NCBI GenBank assembly: GCA_016704445.1 | Contig: JADJAE010000009.1 | Coordinates: forward strand, 169,347-233,346 | Length of the DNA stretch: 64,000 nucleotides | From: Deltaproteobacteria bacterium | GTDB taxonomy: Bacteria; Myxococcota_A; Polyangia; Polyangiales; Ga0077539 | Direction: 5' to 3' | In this document: positions 51,728 to 60,351 of the stretch, piece by piece | How the letters are laid out: each line of letters begins with the position of its first letter | How positions within the stretch are numbered: position 1 is the first letter of the stretch | Notes under the pieces: generated by a model | Database searches by the model: none | Told to the model about the DNA's origin: nothing | Seen by the model: only the letters and a program-made list of their open reading frames with translations | Program-made: the position numbers and the translations under genes

Positions 51728-53419
51728 CTACTTCGAGTCGGTGAGCAGCTCGATGGTGAACTCGTCGCTCCTGGCCTCGACGGCGTCCGGCGGAGGAAAC
51801 TGCGACGGGCTCACGTCGGGCTCGTCGAGGAGCCGCAGGTAGACCTTCGCGGGCCGGTGCGTGGGGTCGATGACGAGCGCCTCGCGCCAGGCGAGGGCCG
51901 CGTCGTCGTGGCGCCCGAGGGCCATGTACATCACCCCGAGGGCCACGCGCGCGGGCACGAAGCTGGGGTTGATGTTGACGGCGATCTCGAGCTCCTTGCG
52001 GGCCTCGTCGACCTCGTGGTCGGAGCGGAGGCACATCGCGAGGCGGGTGCGCAGGTCGGAGTAGTCGGGGCAGAGCGCGAGCCCGCGGCGGTACTCGTCG
52101 ATGGCCTCGGGCCACATCCCGAGCTCCTCGTAGGCGCGGGCGACCTCGCCGTGGAGGTTGGCGACCTTGCCGCGCGCGTAGGGGTCGATGCGGTGGCCCT
52201 GGCGGGCGCGCTCGGAGATGGTGCCGACGACCTCGCGCGCGTCGGTGTAGGCCCCGAGCTCGTTGCACACGATGGAGAGGTTGAGCGCGGCCTCGGTGTA
52301 GTCGGGGTTGAGCAGCAGCGCGCGCTCGAAGCAGAGCCGCGCCTCGGCGAGCTCGCCGCGGTCGTTGTGGATCACGCCGAGCATGTGGTGCACGTCCGCG
52401 AGGTCGTCGCGGAGGGTGATCACCTCGCGCAGGTAGGGCTCGGCGCCGACGTAGTCCTGACGTTCGTAGAGTTCGCGTCCGATGGTGAGTTGCTGCTTGA
52501 GCTGGTCGGTCACGGGGTGTCCTCCGTCGGTGGGCTCAGGCGTGCGGGCGCGTGGCGCTCCGGCGTGCTGGCGCCGCGCCGGCGCCGCCGCGGGGATGAC
52601 GGCGGAGGCGAGGTCGGGCGCGACCGCGGCGCCGGGGCCGACGCGGGCGAGGAAGCGGCGCGCGGCCTCCACCTGCGGGCTGCGGGGGTAGGCTTCGAGC
52701 AGGGCCTGGAAGGCGCCGCGGGCCTCGGGGGACCGGTCGGTGCGGAGGTACAGCTCGCCGAGCTGGAGCAGCGCCCGGGCCTCGAGCCCGGAGCCCTCGT
52801 AGTTGCCGATGACCCCGAGGAGGCGGTTGATGGCGGCGGGGTAGCGCTCGCGCGTCACGTAGAACTCCGCCACGTAGTACTCGTGGCGGGCGAGCACGAG
52901 GCGCACCTCGCCGAGCAGGCGCCGCGCCTCGGCGAGCTGCGTGGCCTCGGGGTAGTCGCGGATGAAGCGGGCGAGGGCCCCCTCGGCGTCGTGCACCGAG
53001 CTCAGGTCGCGCTCGAAGCTGGGCGGCACGAGGAGCCAGTCGTCGGGCATCTGCTTGACGTAGCAGTGCGCGATCATGAAGTGCGCGTGCACCGACTCGT
53101 CGGAGGAGGGGTGGTACCGGAGCCAGGCCCGGTAGGCCGCGAGGGCCTCGGTGTAGGTCTCCTGGCGGAACATCACGTCGGCGAGGCGGAGCTCGGCGAG
53201 CGTGGCGTAGCGCGAGGCGGAGTATTCACGCTGGACGGCGCGGAAGGCCTCGGTGGCCTCGGGCCACTCCTCGTCGCGAAAGCGCTCCATGGCGCGCTCG
53301 TAGGCCTCGTGGGCCTCGTCGCTGTAGTGCAGATTGGCCCTGGCGCTCTGCGTCCCGGCGCAGGCTGGGAGCAGGACGGAGAGCGCGAGCGCGATGGGGA
53401 GGGCGCGGAGGCCAGACAT
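51728..53419 (-). CDS. BamD-like lipoprotein fused to a TPR protein
   Basis: 563 residues. Residues 1-21 form a lipoprotein leader (LLPACAG). Residues about 30-285 follow BamD/ComL (AYERAMERFRDEEWPEATEAF, FMIAHCYVKQMPDDW), the outer-membrane protein assembly lipoprotein. A Pro/Ala linker (about 270-303) leads to a second part (about 303-563) of five or six TPRs (YVGAEPYLREVITLRDDLADV, CFERALLLNPDYTEAALN). At the junction lies a strong internal start: GGAGG at 52521-52525, 7 bases before GTG 52513. A TGA in another frame lies just upstream (CACGCCTGAGCC). The ancestral state was probably two genes; the fusion is either real, with independent internal initiation, or due to an indel. Confidence 0.8.
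   Translation of the reverse strand: MSGLRALPIALALSVLLPACAGTQSARANLHYSDEAHEAYERAMERFRDEEWPEATEAFRAVQREYSASRYATLAELRLADVMFRQETYTEALAAYRAWLRYHPSSDESVHAHFMIAHCYVKQMPDDWLLVPPSFERDLSSVHDAEGALARFIRDYPEATQLAEARRLLGEVRLVLARHEYYVAEFYVTRERYPAAINRLLGVIGNYEGSGLEARALLQLGELYLRTDRSPEARGAFQALLEAYPRSPQVEAARRFLARVGPGAAVAPDLASAVIPAAAPARRQHAGAPRARTPEPTDGGHPVTDQLKQQLTIGRELYERQDYVGAEPYLREVITLRDDLADVHHMLGVIHNDRGELAEARLCFERALLLNPDYTEAALNLSIVCNELGAYTDAREVVGTISERARQGHRIDPYARGKVANLHGEVARAYEELGMWPEAIDEYRRGLALCPDYSDLRTRLAMCLRSDHEVDEARKELEIAVNINPSFVPARVALGVMYMALGRHDDAALAWREALVIDPTHRPAKVYLRLLDEPDVSPSQFPPPDAVEARSDEFTIELLTDSK
52511..52525 (-). promoter_or_regulatory. Internal Shine-Dalgarno and GTG start for the TPR half
   Basis: GGAGG, 7 bases, then GTG (52513-52511) in frame with the long BamD-TPR reading frame. 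Translation from here would give a separate 261-residue TPR protein beginning MTDQLKQQLTIGREL. Confidence 0.5.
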
Positions 53420-53426
53420 CGGGCGG

Positions 53427-53432
53427 AACCTA
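53427..53432 (-). promoter_or_regulatory. Possible -10 element (TAGGTT) of a leaderless transcript
   Basis: On the minus strand TAGGTT ends 7 bases before ATG 53419 of the BamD-like gene, with no ribosome binding site between. Confidence 0.35.
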
Positions 53433-53536
53433 GCCGAAGCCCCGGACGGACGGCAACCCCGCGCGCCGGATGCGCTACGCTGCGCGCTCGCGTGGTCGCG
53501 ACGACCGCGACGCGTCGAAGGCGATGAGGTGCACGG

Positions 53537-53830
53537 ATGAACTCAATGAAGGCACGATGGGCGTTCTCGGCGGGTCTTGTGGTCGCGGGCGCGATGGCGC
53601 TCGGCGGCTGTGTGGTGCGCGCTCGGGCGCAGCCGGTGTACGTGCGCCCCGGGCGCGTGGTGGTTCAGACCCAGCCCGTGTACCAGCAGCCGGTCTATCA
53701 GGCGCAGCCGGTGTATCAGCAGCCGGTGTATCAGCAGCCGGTGTGCGGCCAGTGCATCCAGGGCGCCGGCGAGGCGTGCAACGGGTGCGACGACAACTGC
53801 AACGGCGTGGTCGACGAAGGCTGCCGCTAG
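53537..53830 (+). CDS. Small lipoprotein with QPVYQ repeats and a MopE-type Cys motif
   Basis: 97 residues. The leader ends AMALGGCVV (lipobox). The middle is a run of QPVYQ/QPVYQA repeats with one Tyr per unit. The C-terminus ACNGCDDNCNGVVDEGC matches the MopE-type metal-binding motif (C-x-G-x-DD-N-C-x-G-x-x-D-E), common in myxobacterial surface proteins. Its TAG shares the palindrome CTAG (53827-53830) with the stop of the convergent esterase gene. Function unknown; a surface metal-binding or matrix role is possible. Confidence 0.75.
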   Translation: MNSMKARWAFSAGLVVAGAMALGGCVVRARAQPVYVRPGRVVVQTQPVYQQPVYQAQPVYQQPVYQQPVCGQCIQGAGEACNGCDDNCNGVVDEGCR

Positions 53831-55388
53831 CGATCGCCGAGCCGGCGGCTCGCGAAGAAGGGCCACACGAGCTGGGCCCAGTTCGACGGGACGCCGTGCC
53901 CCTCTCCGTTGAAGAGCTGCGTCACCTGCGAGTGACCGCGCGCCGTCATCAGGTCGGCGAGCGTGCAGGTGTAGTAGACCGAGACCATCGGGTCGCGGGT
54001 CCCGTGGGTCAGCAGGCCCGGCGGCATCCGCCCCGAGTGGGCACCGCGACGGGCAGCTCGGCGCCCGCGCAGGCGCAGTACCCTGCCTGCGCGCGGAGGG
54101 CCGCGCAGGTGGTGCCGCTGCCCTGGAACCTGCAGCTGGTGGTGCGTGCGCAGCGCACGAGGCCGCCAGAGTTCTCGCTGAAGGCGGCGATGCGATCGCG
54201 CAGCAGCACGGCCACGAACTGCGCGAAGAACGCGCCGTTGGAGTGCCCCATCGCGTAGATCCGCATCGGGTCGACGCCATACGCGCGCTGCGCCTCGACC
54301 ATGATGGCGCGCACCAGGACGAGGTCCTGGTTGTTCTCGATGTCGGCGTTGGGGGCCGTCTCCCAGTAGGTCTCCTCGGTGGCGTGGTCGAAGTCGCCGA
54401 CCGGCCGCCAGCGCGAGCTCGGCGCCGCGACGACGACGCCCATGCTGTTGGCCAGCGCCTGGGCGTTGGACTCGGTCATCGCGACCGCACCGTCGCCGTT
54501 GGTGCCGTGGAACACCATCAGCAGCGGCGGGGAAGCCCCGGCGTTGGTGGGCACCACGAGCACGACCGAACGCCGCTCGCCCCGCACCGTCAGGGTCGCG
54601 GTGAAGCGCCCCGTGCGCGCTGCGAACGACCCCGCGTAGGCGACGGGATCGGACGTCGGCGGGCCCGTGGGCCCCTCGTCACGCGGGACGTCGACGGGGC
54701 TCTCGCGGTCGACAGGCACGTCGACACCGAGGTCCACGGGACTGCCGCGGTCGACGGGTACGTCAAGCCGATGTCCGCGGGCGGTGAGACTCGAAGCCGA
54801 TGTCCACGGGATTGCCGCGGTCGACGGGTACGTCGAAGCCGATGTCGACGGGATTGCCGCGGTCGACGAAGCCAGTCGACGGATTGCCGGTCGATGGAAC
54901 TCCACCCCGGTCGACGGGTACCGAAGCCGATGTCGACGGGATTGCCGCGGTCGACAGGCACATCGAAGCCGATGTCCACGGGATTGCCGCGGTCGATCGG
55001 AACATCCACCCCGCGGTCGACGGGCACGTCGAAGCCGATGTCCACGGGCGCCCCTGCGTCGGCCGGGTTGCCCCCCATCGACGGGCGGTGCGGCGTCGGG
55101 CGGCGCGCCCACGTCGAACGACGGGAGCGCCGCATCTGCGTCGCTCGTGTCGGCATCGCTCGCGTCACCGCCGTCATCGCCGTCGCTGGCGTCCGCGCCG
55201 CCTGCGTCGCCGGCCGCGTCTCGCACATCGCCGCGGTCACCCCCGTCGTCGCCGCCGCCCGATGGCGCGACGGCCGTGGAGGTGCCCGAGTCGATCACGG
55301 CGCTGCCGTCGAGGACCATCCAGTCGGTCCAGCTCGCATCGCCGCAGCCCGAGGCGAACAGCCCTAGCGGGAGAAGCCAACGAAGCAC
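53827..55388 (-). pseudogene. PHB-depolymerase/feruloyl-esterase-like lipoprotein, several frameshifts
   Basis: GTG 55388 (or GTG 55409) starts a lipoprotein leader (LRWLLPLGLFASGC) followed by an Asp-rich linker. The coding signal then changes frame at a C run (55071-55076, one base extra), near 54920 (two bases missing) and near 54764 (one missing), all within or beside 42-base repeats. A clean alpha/beta-hydrolase domain follows (54650-54030): PLLMVFHGTNGDG, YAMGHSNGAFFAQF (nucleophile Ser) and a Cys-rich stretch. At 54031-54034 one base is missing. The last 66 residues, with THGTRDPMVS (Asp) and GEGHGVP (His), read on from there. A complete catalytic triad thus exists across frames, as in LpqC-like PHB depolymerases. 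It is either a sequence with errors or a recently broken gene. Confidence 0.65.
54690..55062 (-). repeat. 42-base coding repeats (PVDRGNPVDIGFDV)
   Basis: About nine full or partial copies encode the 14-residue unit PVDRGNPVDIGFDV in the linker of the esterase-like lipoprotein. Copies differ by one- to several-base losses that change the reading frame between units. This suggests slippage in life or assembly trouble in the repeat. Confidence 0.75.
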
Positions 55389-55465
55389 TGAGCCCTGCCT
55401 GCACGCCACCGACCACCTCCGGCGCTGACGCGCGACCCGAACGTGCCGCGCCTCGCGCGCGCCTG

Positions 55466-57070
55466 TCAACGCAGGTGGGCGCCGACGCCGCGCTTCACCA
55501 CCGAGTCCCTGGCCTGCGTCAGATCGGTCTCCAGGTGGTCGAGGGTGTAGTGCAGCCCGCGCGACTCCTTGCGGCAGAGGGCGCTCGCCACGATGAGCTC
55601 GGCCACCGTCGCGATGTTGCGAAGCTCGAGCATGTCGAGCGTGACCAGGTGGTTCCAGTAGTACTCGCGGATCTCCTCCTGGAGCAGCGCGATGCGCCGC
55701 GCCGCGCGCTGCAGGCGGCGGTCGGATCGCACGATGCCGACGTAGTTCCACATGAGCCGGCGGAGCTCGTCCCAGTTCTGCGTGACCACCACGGCCTCGT
55801 CGCTCGGCGCGGCCTTGCCGGTGTCCCAGTCGGGCACCTCCGGCCAGGCCTCGTCCCCGGAGGCCCCGCTGAGGAGGTCCGCCGCGCGGCTGCCGAACAC
55901 CAGGCCCTCCAGCAGCGAGTTGCTCGCGAGGCGGTTGGCGCCGTGGAGGCCCGTGCACGCCACCTCACCGACAGCCCACAGGCCCGGGATGGACGTGCGC
56001 CCCGAGGCGTCGGTGGTCACGCCGCCGCAGCAGAAGTGCGCCGCCGGCACCACCGGGATCGGCCGCTCGGTCATGTCGACGCCGTAGCGCAGGCACTCCG
56101 CGTGGATGTTCGGGAAGCGCTGCCGCAGGAAGTCCGCCGTGTGGTGGGTCATGTCGAGCCACACGCAGTCCTCGCCGGTGCGCTTCATCTCGTAGTCGAT
56201 GGCCCTCGACACCACGTCCCGAGGGGCGAGGTCGGCCATCGGGTGGTGCTTCTTCATGAAGGCCGTGCCGTCCTCGAGGCGCAGCACGCCGCCCTCGCCG
56301 CGGAGGGCCTCGCTGATGAGGAAGCTCTTGGCCTGCGGGTGGTAGAGCACCGTCGGGTGGAATTGGTAGAACTCCATGTTCGCGACCTCCGCCCCCGCGC
56401 GGTAGGCCATCGCGACCCCGTCGCCGGTCGCGACGTCGGGGTTGGACGTGTACAGGTAGACCTTCCCCGCGCCGCCCGTGGCGAGCACCGTCTGCCGCGC
56501 GAGCACCGTGAGCACCACCGCGCGCTGCGTGTCGAGCACGTACGCGCCGACGCAGACGTCAGGGCCGCCGAACTTCGACAGGGTGATCAGGTCGACCGCC
56601 ATGTGGTGCTCGAAGAAGCGGATGCGCGGATTGGACTCGGCGGCCTCGAGCAGGGCGCGCTCGACCTCGCGGCCCGTGATGTCCCCGGCGTGCACCACCC
56701 GGCGTGCGCTGTGGCCCCCCTCGCGCCCGAGCTCGAAATGGCTCTGTCCGTCGGCGTCGACCGCGCGCGTGAAGCGGGTGCCGAGCGCCACGAGGTCGGC
56801 GATGCGGGCGGGGCCCTCGCGCACGCACACCTCCACGATGTCGCGCTTGCAGAGGCCCGCGCCCGCCGTGAGCGTGTCGGCGACGTGGGCCTCGAAGGTG
56901 TCCGTCGGGTCGAGCACGGCGGAGATTCCGCCCTACGCCCAGGTGGTGTTGGCGTCGTCGCGGGCGCGCTTGGTGACGATCATCACGTCGCCGCTCTCCG
57001 CCGCGCGCAGGGCCAGCGTGAGGCCCGCGATGCCGCTCCCGAGAACCAGGAAGTCCGTTGTCTCTCGCAT
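55466..57070 (-). pseudogene. nadB: L-aspartate oxidase, interrupted by an in-frame amber codon
   Basis: From ATG 57070 the frame encodes the FAD-binding start FLVLGSGIAGLTLALRA and VTKRARDDANTTWA. TAG at 56935-56933 (codon 46) then replaces the Gln of the near-invariant AQGGI motif. The frame resumes immediately with GGISAVLDPTDTFE and runs for the full length of NadB (about 534 residues), including HFELGREGGHSARRVVHAGD, ATGGAGKVY, YQFHPTVLY, FLISEALRGEGG and HGANRLASNSLLEGLVFG. NadB oxidises aspartate to iminoaspartate, the first step of de novo NAD synthesis. CAG to TAG is a one-base change. A sequencing error is likeliest; otherwise the enzyme would be lost or need amber suppression. Confidence 0.85.
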
Positions 57071-57192
57071 CAATGATGTCCGGCGACCTTAACCCCCAAC
57101 GGCCCGAGGCACCAACGGTCGTGACCGCCCCCGGACCTGCGCGGCGCGACCCCGGGAACTGGCCGACCACCCCCGTCGTTCGCTATCCTGCG

Positions 57193-57865
57193 ATGACCTT
57201 GCGCCCGTCCGCCCTCATGTCCTTCGCCGCCGCCGTCCTCGCCGCGGCGCCGTCCGCCTCCGGCCAGATCTGGATGTCTCGCGCCGCCGACGGGTCGCTC
57301 CACTTCACCAACGTGCCCGCCAACCGGCGCGCCAACGCGCGGGTGATCATCTCCACGCCAGACCACCGGCCGCCGCCCGGCGCCCCATCGCAGGTCATCA
57401 CCGCGCCCAACCTCCCCACCGTCGGCCCCGAGGTTCGAGCCCAGTACGACGCCGCGCGGAGCGACGCCGCGCGCTACTCCCGCTACGACGCGCACATCCG
57501 CGAGGCCGCGCAGCTCTACCAGATCCCCGAGGGCGCTCATCCGCGCGGTCATCAAGCAGGAGAGCGACTTCAACGCCTGGAGCGTGTCGTCGTCGGGCGC
57601 CCTCGGGCTCATGCAGATGCTCCCGTCGACCGCCCAGAGCATGACGGTCACCGACCCCTTCGACCCGCGGCAGAACGTCCTCGGCGGCACGCGCTACCTC
57701 CGGGTGCTCGCCAACACCTTCAACGGCGACCTCGTGCTCACCCTCGCGGCCTACAACGCGGGCAGCGGGGCGGTCATCCGCTACGGCGCCGTGCCCCCCT
57801 ACGAGGAGACCCAGCACTACGTCCGCCAGGTGCTCCGTTACTACTACGAGTATCGCGCGCGCTGA
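57193..57865 (+). pseudogene. Lytic transglycosylase (DUF4124 + SLT), one frameshift
   Basis: From ATG 57193 come a signal peptide (SALMSFAAAVLAAAPSASG), a DUF4124-type segment (IWMSRAADGSLHFTNVPANR) and a linker to about 57530. There a GGG run (57531-57533) has one base too many. After correction the frame enters a soluble lytic transglycosylase domain: LIRAVIKQESDFNAWSVS (catalytic Glu), GALGLMQMLPSTAQS, AAYNAGSGAV and HYVRQVLRYYYEY. The enzyme cleaves peptidoglycan glycan strands in the periplasm. All domain landmarks are intact apart from the indel, so the gene is probably functional. Confidence 0.75.
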
Positions 57866-57871
57866 CCGGTG

Positions 57872-57877
57872 TATCCT
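57872..57877 (+). promoter_or_regulatory. Possible -10 element (TATCCT)
   Basis: TATCCT ends 6 bases before GTG 57884, the likely start of the TPR-like gene, with no ribosome binding site visible. The upstream gene's stop is 6 bases earlier, so co-transcription is also possible. Confidence 0.3.
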
Positions 57878-57883
57878 GGCGCC

Positions 57884-58498
57884 GTGCCGCGACCCATTCG
57901 CCTGATCATCGCGCTCGCGTGGCTCCTGCCCGCGACGGCCCTCGCGCAGTCCCCCGCCGCCGCCCCGGTCGCGGCGACGCCGCCGACGCGCGGGCCCACC
58001 CCCTTCGACCAGAGCCTGCGCCGCGGCGCCGAGGCCTTCGCCCGCCGCGACTTCGACGCCGCGATGACCGCCTTCCGCGACGCCGTGCAGCGCGACCCGC
58101 GCTCGCCCGTCCCGTGGCTGCGCATGGCCGCCGTTTCGCGCGCGCGCAACGACGCCGCCACGGCGCTGGGCAACTACCGCGAGGCCCTTCGGCTCGCCAT
58201 CGAGGCAAGCGCCGACGCCGACCGCGCCCGCGCGCTCGCGGGGGTCGCCGAGCTCAACGAGGCCCAGGGGCTCTGGCGCGAGGCCATCGGCGCCTGGGGG
58301 GTCGTCGCCGAGTTCGCCGACGCGCACGCCAGCGTGACCTCCGCCGCCGTGCCCCGCGCACGCATCGAGGCCATCCGCCGGCGCGAGTCGCTCGACCGAG
58401 AGTACGCCCCGGTCCGCGAGCGCATCGCCGAGCGGCTGCGGGTCAACGCCGCGGGCGCCGCCAACGCGGCCGGCGCGACGGCCCCAGCGCCCCGGTAA
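57884..58498 (+). CDS. Exported TPR-like protein
   Basis: 204 residues from GTG 57884. The signal peptide is RPIRLIIALAWLLPATALAQ, with a likely signal peptidase I site after ALAQ. Two or three TPR-type repeats follow (RRGAEAFARRDFDAAMTAFRDAVQRDPRS, NDAATALGNYREAL, RARALAGVAELNEAQGLWREAI), then a charged helix and an Ala-rich end. It is probably a periplasmic scaffold. It follows the lytic transglycosylase by 18 bases and may assist cell-wall work. Confidence 0.72.
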   Translation: MPRPIRLIIALAWLLPATALAQSPAAAPVAATPPTRGPTPFDQSLRRGAEAFARRDFDAAMTAFRDAVQRDPRSPVPWLRMAAVSRARNDAATALGNYREALRLAIEASADADRARALAGVAELNEAQGLWREAIGAWGVVAEFADAHASVTSAAVPRARIEAIRRRESLDREYAPVRERIAERLRVNAAGAANAAGATAPAPR

Positions 58499-58531
58499 TC
58501 GGGGTGGACTCGTGGCTCCGGCGTCGCGCCG

Positions 58532-59596
58532 TCAGCGGTCGAGAGTGATCCTCGCGCCTGGCTGACCGGTCACCTCACCGATCACCGCCGCGGGCGAGCC
58601 GGTCGAGCGCAGCGCCGCGACGAGCGCCGCCGCGTGCTCGGGCAGACAGGCGACGAGCAGCCCGCCAGAGGTCTGGGCGTCGCAGGCGATCCAGGCCCGC
58701 GCCTCGTCGACCCCGTCGGACACGAGAAACCCCTGCGCCGCGAAGGTGCGGTTGGCCTTCGTCCCGCCGGCGAGCACGCCCTCCGCCGCCAGCTCCAGCG
58801 CGCCCGGGAGCGCCGGGAGCGCCGCCGCCGAGAGGCGCGCGGAAACCCCATCGCTGGCGCGCAGCATCTCGCCGAGGTGACCAACCAGCCCGTAGCCCGT
58901 GACGTCCGTCGCCGCGTGGACCTCCACGCCGAGGTCCATCACCGCGCGGGCCGCGCCGGCGTTGAGGGTGATCATCGAGGCGATGGCGACCCGCATCGAG
59001 ATACCATCCTCCGTAATCCGCCCCCGCTTGAGCGCCGTGGCAAGCACGCCCGTGCCGAGCGCCTTGGTGAGCACGAGGGCATCGCCCGCGCGGGCCCCGC
59101 CCTTGCGCCACACCCGGTCGGGGTGGACCGTGCCGATCACCGCGAGGCCGTACTTGGGCTCCTGGTCCTCCACGGAGTGGCCGCCGGCGATGGAGATGCC
59201 AGCCTCGCGCGCGATGTCGGCCCCGCCAGCGAGCACCTCGGCCATCACCGCCAGCCCGAGAACCTTCGTCGGAAACGCCATGATGTTGAGCGCCACCAGG
59301 GGCCGACCGCCCATCGCGTAGACGTCCGAGAGGGCGTTGGCCGCAGCGATGCGGCCGAAGGTCCGCGGGTCGTCGACGAGCGGAGTGAAGAAGTCCGTCG
59401 TGAACACCAGCGCCAGCTCCGGGAGCAGGCGCACCACGGCCGCGTCATCGGCCGGGTTCAGGCCGATGAGGACGTTCGGGTCGACGGGGAGGCTCAGGCC
59501 GCGCAGCACCTGCGCGAGGTCCGCAGCGCGGACCTTGCCCGCTCAACCCGCGCCGTGCGCCAGCTGGGTCAGCCGGACCTGGTCTTCTCCACTCAT
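58532..59596 (-). CDS. selD: Selenide, water dikinase, itself a selenoprotein (Sec18 encoded by TGA)
   Basis: From ATG 59596 the frame reads MSGEDQVRLTQLAHGAG, TGA (59545-59543), then AGKVRAADLAQVLRGL, in line with the SelD active-site pattern HGAG(C/U)xxK. TGA therefore sits exactly at the catalytic Cys/Sec position (residue 18) with the conserved Lys at 21. The body of the protein follows: GLNPADDAAVV, FTTDFFTPLVDDP, GRIAAANALSDVYAMGG, GGHSVEDQEPKYGL, TDVTGYGLVGHLGEM and CDAQTSGGLLV, for 354 residues in total, the usual length. SelD makes selenophosphate from selenide and ATP. A SECIS-like hairpin lies just after the TGA. Gene callers will probably start the protein downstream (at about 59509) and lose the active site. 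Confidence 0.9.
59517..59535 (-). promoter_or_regulatory. Bacterial SECIS-like hairpin in selD
   Basis: On the mRNA, AGGUCCGC pairs perfectly with GCGGACCU (8 bp) around a 3-base GCU loop. The loop begins 16 bases after the UGA and its first base is G. This agrees with the described bacterial SECIS model (short stem, small loop with G in the first two positions, close behind UGA). Confidence 0.75.
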
Positions 59597-59694
59597 GGGC
59601 GAGCGGCGTAGCACCCGCCGCGTCGGGAGCGCAACGCGCCGCCCGTACGTGGAGTACCATCGGCCCGCAGGCAGCCGCAGGAGGTTACTCCCCG

Positions 59695-60347
59695 ATGATC
59701 ACCCGCACCTCGATCTCGATCGCCCTGGCGACGGTGTTCGCCCTCGCGCCCGCGGCCGCGCAGCACCGCACCTCGCGGCACCGGCGCACCCCCCCGGCCC
59801 CCTCGCGGCCCGGCGCGGTCGCCGTCGTCCCGCCGACCGTCGCGACCACCGAGGCGACCCCGCAGGCGCGGCCCAACCTGGACCTGAGCGAAGTGATCCC
59901 GGTGCCGGTGTCCGCGGTCGACGGGATGCTTCGCCGCATGCGGGCGTTCCTGTTCACCCCGCCGCCGGCGAGCACGGCGTTCGGCATCGGCGCCCTCGGC
60001 CAGGGCCGGCGGATCTGGGCGCTGCTCCCGAGCTGTCGCACCGTCAACCACGACGACGACCGCGAGCCGTGCCCGGGCGATCGCGTGACCGCCGAGGCGG
60101 TCATCCGCGGCAACGTCAACGCCGGCACCCCACCTTCATCGGCGGCGTCGCCGACGGACGGCGGGTGCAGTCCTTCGTGGTCGAGCCCAGCGCGCCACGG
60201 GTGCGACTCCGCGTGCTCGGCCCCGCCAACCGCGTGCGCTACGAGGCCGTCGTCGAGGCCGATCGCCTGGTCGACCTGGGTCTCCCGGAGGGCAGCGCCG
60301 CCCCGGATGGCTTCACCTTCGACCTTACCCGCTACCCCGCCCGCTAA
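59695..60347 (+). pseudogene. Secreted protein of unknown function, one frameshift
   Basis: ATG 59695 has GGAGG about 10 bases upstream. A signal peptide (SISIALATVFALAPAAAQ) leads into a basic/Pro-rich segment and a domain with LDLSEVIPVPVSAVDGMLRRM, FLFTPPPASTAFGIGAL and CPGDRVTAEAVIRGNV. At 60128-60131 a C is missing (CCCC should be CCCCC). The other frame then continues with TFIGGVADGRRVQSFVVEPSAPRVRLRVLG and ends RYPAR at TAA 60345-60347, for about 217 residues. No family is recognised. The next gene starts 4 bases later. Confidence 0.6.
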
Positions 60348-60351
60348 GGCC

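Noticed and set aside
51728..51731. Terminator between the UbiB-like and BamD-TPR genes
   Set aside because: Only a few bases separate the two stops and no hairpin is evident.
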